A program made the position numbers and the translations under genes. Below the pieces are notes generated by a model, which was not told the origin of the DNA, made no database searches, and saw only the letters and a list, made by a program, of their open reading frames with translations. Positions 56,972 through 64,000 of a stretch of DNA of 64,000 nucleotides are shown here, one piece after another. Every line of letters begins with the position of its first letter. Within the stretch, counting starts at the first letter, position 1. Location: contig JAKSJD010000002.1 of assembly GCA_024398435.1 (NCBI GenBank), positions 186,001-250,000 on the forward strand. The letters are read 5' to 3'. The stretch is from Bacteroidaceae bacterium. GTDB taxonomy: Bacteria > Bacteroidota > Bacteroidia > Bacteroidales > Bacteroidaceae.

Positions 56972-57808
56972 TTAGATAGCCTTCCTGCGACGCCAATAGT
57001 AGATGAAGAAAGCAACCGAGAGGGTGATGCTAACTACCATGATGACATTTGTCCATGCTTCGCTGCCAATCATCTCGGAATAAGTGATGTCGGGATTGTC
57101 GCTGTACTTTATCATCGTGTATACGGCAATGCTGTTGTTCAAGATGTGGCAGATGCAGCTTGGGATAATGCTGCCCGACTTTACATACATCATTCCGAGA
57201 GCCACGCCTATAAGCATTGCAAATGGCACTTGAGCTGGATTGATGTGTATAAGGCCGAAAAGGAAAGACGAAACGAGGATGGCTACCCATGGTTTCACGC
57301 CTCTTGCAAGCATTCCGCCAATCATTCCGCTGCGGAACACATATTCCTCGGCTATAGGTCCTAATATGGCAATCGACAGCATTCCTACCACACTGCCGCT
57401 CATATCAGTCAATGTATCGGCCATAAGGTTTGGCAGGTTCAGCTTTTCTTCTAATATACTTATGCCCTGAGCTCCGAGCAAAAGGAAGATACATACGAAC
57501 AGAGCTATCTTCCAATCGCAACGCTTTGCATTGAGTTCGCCGAGAATATCGCGTTTAAGCGCTATCTTCACCACGATAATCATAAATATTGTGAGCAATG
57601 AAGAGAGCAGCAATGCATAGGAAACCACATCAGTATTTGTGCCCATGGCCATTCCTATTGCGTTAGGGTCGATATTGCCTGTCTTTGAATATTCGATTCC
57701 TGCATAGACAGCAGCTGCAACTACTCCGCAAGCCAATTGGCTCACTACGAAGATAAACAGTGCCATTGCTACTTCAAGCACTGTGAAGAGTGTTTTTTTT
57801 TCTTTCAT
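56972..57808 (-). CDS. CPBP family intramembrane metalloprotease
   Basis: A 278-residue polytopic membrane protein with about eight helices. The CPBP/Abi motifs are 'AEEYVFRSGM' (EExxxR, about 161-168), 'SSFLFGLIHIN' (FxxxH) and the later 'CHILNNS' (H-x3-N). Members act as Rce1-like intramembrane proteases, sometimes in bacteriocin self-immunity; the substrate is unknown. It lies 53 nt behind murI and may be read from the dtd operon. Confidence 0.92.
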   Translation of the reverse strand: MKEKKTLFTVLEVAMALFIFVVSQLACGVVAAAVYAGIEYSKTGNIDPNAIGMAMGTNTDVVSYALLLSSLLTIFMIIVVKIALKRDILGELNAKRCDWKIALFVCIFLLLGAQGISILEEKLNLPNLMADTLTDMSGSVVGMLSIAILGPIAEEYVFRSGMIGGMLARGVKPWVAILVSSFLFGLIHINPAQVPFAMLIGVALGMMYVKSGSIIPSCICHILNNSIAVYTMIKYSDNPDITYSEMIGSEAWTNVIMVVSITLSVAFFIYYWRRRKAI

Positions 57809-57861
57809 TATTGTTAGGGGTTAAGAGTTATAAAAGTTCAAAAGTTATAAGAGTTCAAAAG

Positions 57862-58695
57862 TTAGAGGCGGACGACTTCCCCGATTTCCTCACTGAGGAA
57901 TGTTGAGGCATTTTCGCGGAAGCGGTCGGGTGATTCGGATGTGAAATAACTGCAAGTTCCGCCCTTTGTCAGTCGGCTTTCCATCTCAGGATGGCGAAGG
58001 AGATAATCGGCCAAGCGGTCGGCTACGAATTGTCCCTGAGTGAGAATCTCAATGCCTTCAGGGCAATATTTGCGAATCTTCTCAAGAAGCAGAGGATAGT
58101 GGGTGCAACCGAGGATGATGGTGTCGATGAGGGGGTCGGTGTGGAGCAATGTGTTGATGCGTTCCTCAACGAACCAGTCGGCACTTGGCTTGTCGTATTC
58201 GCCATTCTCCACCAACGGAACCCACATAGGGCAGGCAAGTCCTGTAACCACCGATTCGGGCATGAGTTTGTGAATCTCAATGTCGTATGATTCCGACTTT
58301 ATCGTACCTTCGGTTGCAAGGATGCCGATGTGCCCATTCTTGGTGACCGAACCCACGATTTCAGCCGTCGGACGAATCACTCCAAGTACTCGGTTGTCGG
58401 GGCATTCCGAGGCAATGTAAGTTTGCTGAATGGTTCGCAATGCCTTTGCTGAAGCTGTGTTGCATCCGAGAATGATGAGTGGGCAGCCAAGGGAGAAGAG
58501 CTTCTTCACGGCTTCGAGAGTGTACTCATACACCACATCGAACGAACGAGTGCCATAAGGAGCGCGGGCATTGTCGCCGAAATAGACATAGTCGTACTGA
58601 GGCATTACCTTCCTTATGCTGTTGAGGATGGTAAGACCTCCGTAGCCAGAGTCGAACACTCCGATTGCTGATGCCTTCATTGATTCCGTGTTCAC
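57862..58695 (-). CDS. murI: Glutamate racemase
   Basis: A 277-residue racemase that supplies D-glutamate for peptidoglycan. The two catalytic Cys are in 'ILGCNTASAKALR' (about 77-89) and 'ILGCTHYPLLLEK' (about 192-204), and the opening 'IGVFDSGYGGLTILNSIRK' is typical. Normal length. 12 nt after ompH, an arrangement conserved in Bacteroidetes (usually bamA-ompH-ompH-murI), though no bamA is present here. Confidence 0.97.
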   Translation of the reverse strand: MNTESMKASAIGVFDSGYGGLTILNSIRKVMPQYDYVYFGDNARAPYGTRSFDVVYEYTLEAVKKLFSLGCPLIILGCNTASAKALRTIQQTYIASECPDNRVLGVIRPTAEIVGSVTKNGHIGILATEGTIKSESYDIEIHKLMPESVVTGLACPMWVPLVENGEYDKPSADWFVEERINTLLHTDPLIDTIILGCTHYPLLLEKIRKYCPEGIEILTQGQFVADRLADYLLRHPEMESRLTKGGTCSYFTSESPDRFRENASTFLSEEIGEVVRL

Positions 58696-58707
58696 GTCAG
58701 ATTCGCT

Positions 58708-59289
58708 TTATTTACCTACACTTTCGATTACTTCGGCAGTGATGTTCTCGCCCATATTTCCGTTTACGTATGGGCAGTTGTTGTCGTCGGTATTGAGCAC
58801 GAATGCAAGTCCTTTCTGACGGGCAACCTTTGCAATTGCTTCGTTCAGTTGCTTGTTTACGGGAAGCATGAGTTCGGCCTCTGCATTCGTAAGCAATCTT
58901 TGAGTTTCGTCCTTGAATGCAAGAGTTTGTTCTAGCAGTTGCTGCAGTTCCTTCTGACGCTTGAGGAGAATATTTTCAGGGAACGATTTCTGTCCGTCAA
59001 CATATTCTTCAAACAGCTTGCTGAATTCCTGTTCTGAGCGGTCGAGTTCCTGCTTGTAAGTGGTCTTCAATTGTTCAAGACTCTTTTGTGCATCAGCATA
59101 GAGAGGCATCTGCTTCAAAGCTTCGCCGTAGCTGAGATAGCCGAAGAGAATGTGATTTGCAGTTACCGCAACATTTGTTTGAACTGGAGATACTGAATCG
59201 TTGGCTGTGGTTTCGGTTTGAGCCGAAACTGCAACAGGGGAGAGCAGCAAGGCCACTGCCAATGAAACGGATTTAATGATTTTTGTCAT
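58708..59289 (-). CDS. OmpH/Skp family periplasmic chaperone
   Basis: A 193-residue protein with signal peptide (to about VSAQ, residue 25) and a long helical region (about 60-145, rich in Glu, Lys, Gln: 'EQLKTTYKQELDRSEQEFSK'), as in Skp-type chaperones that hold outer-membrane proteins in the periplasm. The ATG at 59289 is chosen because it begins the signal peptide; the frame extends far upstream, but there it is antisense-like shadow of deoC in another frame. Between deoC (14 nt) and murI (12 nt). Confidence 0.88.
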   Translation of the reverse strand: MTKIIKSVSLAVALLLSPVAVSAQTETTANDSVSPVQTNVAVTANHILFGYLSYGEALKQMPLYADAQKSLEQLKTTYKQELDRSEQEFSKLFEEYVDGQKSFPENILLKRQKELQQLLEQTLAFKDETQRLLTNAEAELMLPVNKQLNEAIAKVARQKGLAFVLNTDDNNCPYVNGNMGENITAEVIESVGK

Positions 59290-59303
59290 ATTATTTGTCT
59301 TAT

Positions 59304-60245
59304 TTAAAAGAACTTTGTTTCTTCGCCCAAGATGTCGCTCAGCAACTTGTTTGCAAGGCTGCTTGTGCCGAGGCGGAGCATCTGATTTGTGAGCCATTTC
59401 TCGCCAAGCACTTCCTTCACGATGGTGTAGTAAGTGAGGGCATCTTCCACTGTCTTCATGCCGCCGGCAGGCTTGAAACCAATCTGAATACCAGTTTGTT
59501 CGTAGTATTCCTTGATTGCCTGACACATAACGTAAGCCGCCTCTGGAGTGGCTGCTGGTTCGAGTTTCCCTGTGGAAGTCTTGATGTAGTCGGCACCTGC
59601 ATACATTGCAAGGATAGAAGCTTTCTTGATGTTGCTGGCAGTCTTGAGGCAACCTGTTTCGAGGATTACCTTCAACTTCTTGTCGCCACAAACCGACTTG
59701 ATTTCACTGATTTCGTCGGCGACGGTTTCATAGTCGCCTGCAAGGAACTTGCCAACCGACTGAACGATGTCGATTTCTGTAGCTCCGTCGTGGATAGCCA
59801 TTGCAGTTTCAGCTATCTTTACTTCTATAAACGATTGTGAAGAAGGGAAGCAAGCCGAAACGCAGGCAATCTCCACATCCTCGTTTTCGAGAGTGTCGTG
59901 GCAAATGGCTGCATAGCAAGGGTACACACACACTGTGGCAACGTGTCCAAGTTCGGGATAAACATCATCAAACTTGTTGACTTTCTCCACGAAGCGCATC
60001 ACGCTTTCTTCAGAGTCGTCGGTCTTTAAAGTGGTGAGTTCCACACTGTTGAGGAGGAATTTCTTCACAGCCACAGTGTTGTTTTCCTCTCTGTGTTTAG
60101 CCAGGAGGTTAGCCACTTCTTTCTTCACTTGCTCATCGTCGAGGTTGAGCTGATACTTGCCGAATGCCTGTTCTACCTTACTTACAATATGTTCGTGGTC
60201 GTGGTGTTCGCATCCGCATCCACATTCATGATCATGTTCCATCAT
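59304..60245 (-). CDS. deoC: Deoxyribose-phosphate aldolase with metal-binding-like N-terminus
   Basis: A 313-residue class I aldolase that splits 2-deoxyribose 5-phosphate into glyceraldehyde 3-phosphate and acetaldehyde. The Schiff-base Lys is in 'GADYIKTSTGK' (about 210-220), and the second active-site Lys in 'IGFKPAGGMKT'. It is longer than usual (220-260): the first 20 residues are 'MMEHDHECGCGCEHHDHEH', rich in His and Cys, followed by a helical stretch. That tail could bind metal; this is unproven. 17 nt after dtd. Confidence 0.95.
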   Translation of the reverse strand: MMEHDHECGCGCEHHDHEHIVSKVEQAFGKYQLNLDDEQVKKEVANLLAKHREENNTVAVKKFLLNSVELTTLKTDDSEESVMRFVEKVNKFDDVYPELGHVATVCVYPCYAAICHDTLENEDVEIACVSACFPSSQSFIEVKIAETAMAIHDGATEIDIVQSVGKFLAGDYETVADEISEIKSVCGDKKLKVILETGCLKTASNIKKASILAMYAGADYIKTSTGKLEPAATPEAAYVMCQAIKEYYEQTGIQIGFKPAGGMKTVEDALTYYTIVKEVLGEKWLTNQMLRLGTSSLANKLLSDILGEETKFF

Positions 60246-60262
60246 AATTATATATTTTTATC

Positions 60263-60718
60263 TTATTCCTTATTCTTTGTGTCCATGCAGATTGTGACAG
60301 GGCCGTCGTTCGTGAGAGCCACCTTCATATCGGCTCCGAATCTGCCCGTCTTTACACGGTTATCGCCCACCAAATCATTGAGTTCTCCGCAGAATCTCTC
60401 ATAGAGAGGTACTGTGATTTCGTGGTGTCCGGCACGTAGGTAACTTGGTCGGTTGCCTTTCTTGTAGGAAGCCCAAAGCGTGAACTGACTGACTATCAGG
60501 ATTTCGCCTCCGACATCCATCAGCGAACGGTTCATCACCCCCTGCTCGTCGTCGAAAATCCGAAGGTTTACAATCTTGCTTGCCAGCCATTTTATGTCTT
60601 CTTCTCCGTCGGCTTCTTCGCAACCTACAAGTACCAACAAACCCTTGCCGATGCGTGAGTATTCATTGCCGTCGATTCCGACAGATGCTTCGCTAACGCG
60701 TTGAATCACTACTCTCAT
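60263..60718 (-). CDS. dtd: D-aminoacyl-tRNA deacylase
   Basis: A 151-residue enzyme that removes D-amino acids from tRNA. Catalytic motifs are 'IVSQFTLWASYKKGNRPS' (SQFTL) and 'LTNDGPVTICMDT' (NxGPVT). The ATG at 60718 gives the usual start 'MRVVIQRVSEASVGIDG'; the 23 codons further upstream precede the promoter box and are not family-like. First gene of dtd-deoC-ompH-murI. Confidence 0.96.
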   Translation of the reverse strand: MRVVIQRVSEASVGIDGNEYSRIGKGLLVLVGCEEADGEEDIKWLASKIVNLRIFDDEQGVMNRSLMDVGGEILIVSQFTLWASYKKGNRPSYLRAGHHEITVPLYERFCGELNDLVGDNRVKTGRFGADMKVALTNDGPVTICMDTKNKE

Positions 60719-60722
60719 GCTG

Positions 60723-60730
60723 CAAAAGTA
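60723..60730 (-). promoter_or_regulatory. -7 element of the dtd operon
   Basis: Minus strand TACTTTTG, only 4 nt upstream of the ATG; the mRNA would be almost leaderless. No clear TTG at -33. Confidence 0.5.
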
Positions 60731-60866
60731 CAAAATAATTGGGAGAAGACAAAAGAAAAGAAGTAAAATTGATTGTAATCGATTCATTTTGCAGAAAAAT
60801 CGGCTTAAATAAAAACTATTTATTATTATTTTTCCTACACATTATATTTTTATATAAAGATTTTTG

Positions 60867-60874
60867 TATATTTG
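60867..60874 (+). promoter_or_regulatory. -7 element of the GH5-GH43 gene
   Basis: TATATTTG, 32 nt before the ATG at 60907, in an AT-rich spacer shared with dtd. No TTG at -33. Confidence 0.5.
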
Positions 60875-60906
60875 CAACCGATAATCAACATTCACATCAA
60901 TAACTT

Positions 60907-63900
60907 ATGCTTATGAAAAAGAATCTACTTATTCTGGCACTCTTTGCTTTCTCAATGGTGCAGGGTATGGCTCAAAAGACATTTGGCAATATTCCTGACC
61001 TCCATGTTGAAGGCAAATGGCTTGTCGACGAACACGGCAACAAAGTAGTGCTCCACGGAGTCATGGACACTCCGAGCCCTTGGTTCAACAACAACCGTTG
61101 GGGCGGAAGTTGTAATGACAACACCACAAGTGCGTGTGTTACCTATTTCAACACACTCTTCGACGGATTGGCAAACCCTTCAAAGGGAACTTATGCCAAT
61201 GTATTCCGTCTTCACCTCGACTGCTGTTGGACAAACAACAATTCAGTCAACTACAGTTATGTAAACGACAAGGGCGACACAATCAAGGTTGGAAAAACTG
61301 GTGACGGCGAAGCCGACATTCAGCATTTCGACAAAACACGACTGACAAAGTACTTGAAATCAGTTTACACCCGAATCGCCCAGAAGGCAATGGCTCACGG
61401 TATGTATGTCGTAATGCGTCCACCTGGAGTATGCCCTGGCCAAATCACCGTTGGTGGCGACTACCAGCATTATCTTATGGACGTTTGGGACATCGTGACA
61501 AAGAACGATACAGTGCTCAAATATCCTGGTCAGATTTCTATCGAGTTGGCAAACGAACCAGTTGACATCCTCGATGCAAAGGGAGGCAACAAGAACAGCG
61601 GCCCTACAATGCACGACTTCTTCCAACCAATCGTTGACAAGATTCGTGCCAATGGCTTCACTGGTATTATTTGGGTGCCAGGAGGTATTTGGCAGCAGGA
61701 ATACAAGGGATATGCAACCAACCCAATCACTGGCTACAACATCGGTTATGCAGTACATGACTATGTAGGATGGTTCAATACAAGCGACTCACACTACGAC
61801 ACCAATGCCACAATCAGTGCATTCCAAGGTTCGGTGCCAGTAGTCAACACCAACCCAATCATCATCACCGAGGTTGACTGGAGTCCTGAAAGCAAGTCGA
61901 ACGGCCACTACAACGAATCGGGCACATGGGTAGCAGGTAACTACGGAACATGGGCAACTGGTTCGACAAGCAAGTGGGGTAAGGCCTATAAGGGCATGCT
62001 CGACCACTTCGGCAACATCAGTATGACACTTTCCGGAACTGCTTGTTATATCGATATCGACAAGTGGCGCAACAACAAGATTCTTCAGCCAGCATTCCTC
62101 GATGCAATGAAGAAGGACGGTTTCGAAGATGCTTATGAGGCATCAAGCGGTGCTTGCTGGATTTGGTATAAGGACTATGCCGCCGACAATACACGTCGTC
62201 CATACATGGCCGAAACCCGCAAATGGTCGGCCGACCAAGGAAACGGCACATACATCAACCCAATCATCAATGCCGACTTCCCTGACCCAGACGTTATCCG
62301 AGTGAACGACACTTACTACATGGTCAGCACCACTATGTACCTCTTCCCAGGAGCAACTATCCTGAAGTCAAAGGACCTCGTCAACTGGGAATACTGCTCT
62401 AATCCTCTTCAGAAAATCAACGATACTGACAACTACAACCTCAAGAACGGTCTTAACCACTATGCACAGGGACAGTGGGCAGCTTCACTCAACTATTCAA
62501 AGGGCAAGTTCTATCTTTACTTCATTTCTTATGGAAAGGAAGATGAGGGCAAGAACATCCTCCTTACAACTACTGACCCTGAAGGAACTTGGGACATGCA
62601 GTACTGGCCAGAACACTATTATGACAGTGGTTGGCTCTTCGACGATGGTCCTGACGGCGACGGCTATGTTTATGTAGCTTGTGGTATTGGTGATATCTAT
62701 GTGAACAAACTCGATGCAAAGAGCCTCAAGAAGCTCTCAAGCACAAAGGTTCTCAGCCACGATACAAAGGATTACTACAACTCAATGGAAGGTAGCCACA
62801 TGTACCACATCGGTGACTTCTACTACCTCTATCTCACAACTGGCGGCTATTATCGCGGTCAGCAGATTTGGAGAAGTAAGAATCCTATGGGACCTTACGA
62901 AGAGTGCCCTTACATGGTATTCGAGAATCAGGCAATCCATCAGGGAGCACTCGTCGAAACTCAGACAGGCGAATGGTGGACAATCCTCTTCAAGGATGCA
63001 GGTTCAATCGGTCGTGTGCCTTATCTTGAGCCAGTTACATGGACAGACGGTTGGCCAGTGATCGGAAACAAGGGAATCGACGTGAGCAAGAATAAGCGAG
63101 CTTACAAGAAACCAAACGTAGGACAGTCTTATCCTCGCACTTATCTCCCAACCAACGATACATTCACCGACCCAGAACTCGGAAAGCAGTGGGAATGGAA
63201 CCACAATCCAGACAACACAGCATGGAGCCTCTATGAGAAGCCAGGTTTCCTCCGTCTCCACACAGCATCAGTTGCCAACTCACTCGACAAGGCTCGCAAC
63301 AGCCTTACACAGCGTATCTTCGGTTACAGTCCTGAAGGAACACTTGCAACTCGCCAATACACATCTTACGGTACAATCAAGATGGCCATCAACAATATGA
63401 TTGAAGGCGATGTGGCAGGTCTTGCAGTATTCCAGGAACCAATGTCATACATCGGTGTGAAGGTAATCGACGGCAAGAAGCATCTCTACAGCCAGAAGCA
63501 AGATAAGATTGGTGGCACTCCAACAGAAATCATCGGCGACGTAATCGAAGCCGACACAATCTATCTCCGTGCAAAGGTCAACTTCGGAAGCAACAAGTGT
63601 GTATATGCTTACAGCTTGGACAACCAGAAGTACACTTCATTCGGCTATGATATGACCATGCAGTTCACCCTCGGCGCATTCGTGGGCAACCGCTTCTATA
63701 TCTTCAACTACGGAACAAAGCAGCTCGGCGGATTTGTTGATATCGACTGGTTCTCAACAGAGCCTGTATTCGCAGAAGAATGGTTCTATGGCCCAGGCGT
63801 ACTCAACTCATTCACAGAGGCTGACCTCACAATGGTTGACCTCCAGCTCGCTACTACCAACTACTCAATGACTCCATCAAGTGCAATTCAGCTCAAGATT

Positions 63901-64000
63901 ATGTGCACTTCAGAATCAGGTGTAGAATCCAACGTAGCAGCCAACTGTACATACGAAGTTAGCAACCCAGAAGTAGCAGGAGTATCAGGCGGACGAATCG
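60907..64000 (+). CDS. Bifunctional GH5-GH43 glycanase (3' end beyond window)
   Basis: An open frame of at least 1031 codons with no stop to the window edge. Signal peptide to about residue 22 (MAQ); start at 60907 or 60913. Residues about 30-430 are a GH5 domain with catalytic acid Glu217 (in 'IELANEPV') and nucleophile Glu322 (in 'IITEVDWSP'). Residues about 450-735 are a GH43 propeller: likely base Asp460 in 'NADFPDPDVIRVNDTYYM' and acid Glu628 in 'NSMEGSHMYHIGD'. A C-terminal beta-sandwich (about 750-965) follows, then a domain that looks Ig-like at the cut end. Probably an endo-glycanase and arabinofuranosidase/xylosidase acting together on plant xylan. Confidence 0.9.
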   Translation, partial: MLMKKNLLILALFAFSMVQGMAQKTFGNIPDLHVEGKWLVDEHGNKVVLHGVMDTPSPWFNNNRWGGSCNDNTTSACVTYFNTLFDGLANPSKGTYANVFRLHLDCCWTNNNSVNYSYVNDKGDTIKVGKTGDGEADIQHFDKTRLTKYLKSVYTRIAQKAMAHGMYVVMRPPGVCPGQITVGGDYQHYLMDVWDIVTKNDTVLKYPGQISIELANEPVDILDAKGGNKNSGPTMHDFFQPIVDKIRANGFTGIIWVPGGIWQQEYKGYATNPITGYNIGYAVHDYVGWFNTSDSHYDTNATISAFQGSVPVVNTNPIIITEVDWSPESKSNGHYNESGTWVAGNYGTWATGSTSKWGKAYKGMLDHFGNISMTLSGTACYIDIDKWRNNKILQPAFLDAMKKDGFEDAYEASSGACWIWYKDYAADNTRRPYMAETRKWSADQGNGTYINPIINADFPDPDVIRVNDTYYMVSTTMYLFPGATILKSKDLVNWEYCSNPLQKINDTDNYNLKNGLNHYAQGQWAASLNYSKGKFYLYFISYGKEDEGKNILLTTTDPEGTWDMQYWPEHYYDSGWLFDDGPDGDGYVYVACGIGDIYVNKLDAKSLKKLSSTKVLSHDTKDYYNSMEGSHMYHIGDFYYLYLTTGGYYRGQQIWRSKNPMGPYEECPYMVFENQAIHQGALVETQTGEWWTILFKDAGSIGRVPYLEPVTWTDGWPVIGNKGIDVSKNKRAYKKPNVGQSYPRTYLPTNDTFTDPELGKQWEWNHNPDNTAWSLYEKPGFLRLHTASVANSLDKARNSLTQRIFGYSPEGTLATRQYTSYGTIKMAINNMIEGDVAGLAVFQEPMSYIGVKVIDGKKHLYSQKQDKIGGTPTEIIGDVIEADTIYLRAKVNFGSNKCVYAYSLDNQKYTSFGYDMTMQFTLGAFVGNRFYIFNYGTKQLGGFVDIDWFSTEPVFAEEWFYGPGVLNSFTEADLTMVDLQLATTNYSMTPSSAIQLKIMCTSESGVESNVAANCTYEVSNPEVAGVSGGRI

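Noticed and set aside
59290-59691. N-terminal extension of ompH
   Set aside because: The extra 134 codons lie in another frame over deoC, and the signal peptide starts at 59289.

Overview
The window looks like chromosomal DNA of a Bacteroidales bacterium, most likely a gut or rumen Prevotella-like organism. Supporting signs: promoters of the Bacteroidetes type (TTG, 19-20 nt, TAnnTTTG), very short leaders, a PorZ-like and a CotH protein, a NigD-like lipoprotein, DUF2723 and DUF1593 proteins, Bacteroidetes gene orders (PASTA-rluD-ddl-plsC; ompH-murI), and secreted xylan-active enzymes. I found no tRNA, rRNA, CRISPR array, prophage or recognisable transposase. About 46 protein genes are supported, one of them a small gene of 52 codons and one cut by the right edge.

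Layout. 0.1-4.3 kb (+): ACT-domain and PFL/DUF711 pair, polyprenyl synthetase, DUF1593 secreted protein. 4.4-9.4 kb (-): groES-groEL, then two paralogous secreted CBM48-like/CE1-type esterases and a nitroreductase lipoprotein. groES has a near-perfect sigma-54 promoter. 9.7-12.5 kb (+): formate-THF ligase and a GH43-like enzyme. 12.5-13.5 kb: gene-free, with a large hairpin element and an orphan promoter. 13.5-25.4 kb (+): GDP-fucose synthesis (gmd, fcl), PASTA protein, RluD-type synthase, D-Ala-D-Ala ligase, acyltransferase, NigD-like lipoprotein, DUF2723 glycosyltransferase, polysaccharide deacetylase and queG, which carries an in-frame insertion resembling an intergenic repeat. 25.4-26.7 kb: repeat-rich spacer, then a membrane protein/XRE regulator pair. 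26.8-28.9 kb: radical SAM gene, then 1.3 kb without proteins holding a MITE-like element and a candidate small RNA. 28.9-37.1 kb (+): leuS, a YitT-RdgB fusion, PorZ-like protein, CotH protein. 37.6-38.5 kb: greA and a HIT protein. 38.7-46.4 kb (-): purL, fumarase, frr, rsgA and a TPR protein in one apparent operon, with an orphan vsr upstream. 47.7-51.8 kb (+): a 1334-aa modular beta-helix surface protein and a 52-aa peptide. 52-56.7 kb (+): nadB and an M16 protease. 57-60.7 kb (-): dtd, deoC, ompH, murI and a CPBP protease. 60.9-64 kb (+): start of a GH5-GH43 bifunctional glycanase.

Most genes are housekeeping (envelope precursors, translation, one-carbon, purine and NAD synthesis). The accessory theme is plant cell-wall breakdown and surface display: esterases, GH43, GH5-GH43, DUF1593 and T9SS-type C-termini. 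The main structure beyond genes lies in the spacers: at least four families of dispersed repeats, three long inverted-repeat elements, two promoter-driven units without an ORF, and a 7-nt tandem array just upstream of the purL -7 element. Coordinates of starts were set by eye from sequence and promoter position; family assignments rest on recognised motifs, not on database searches.
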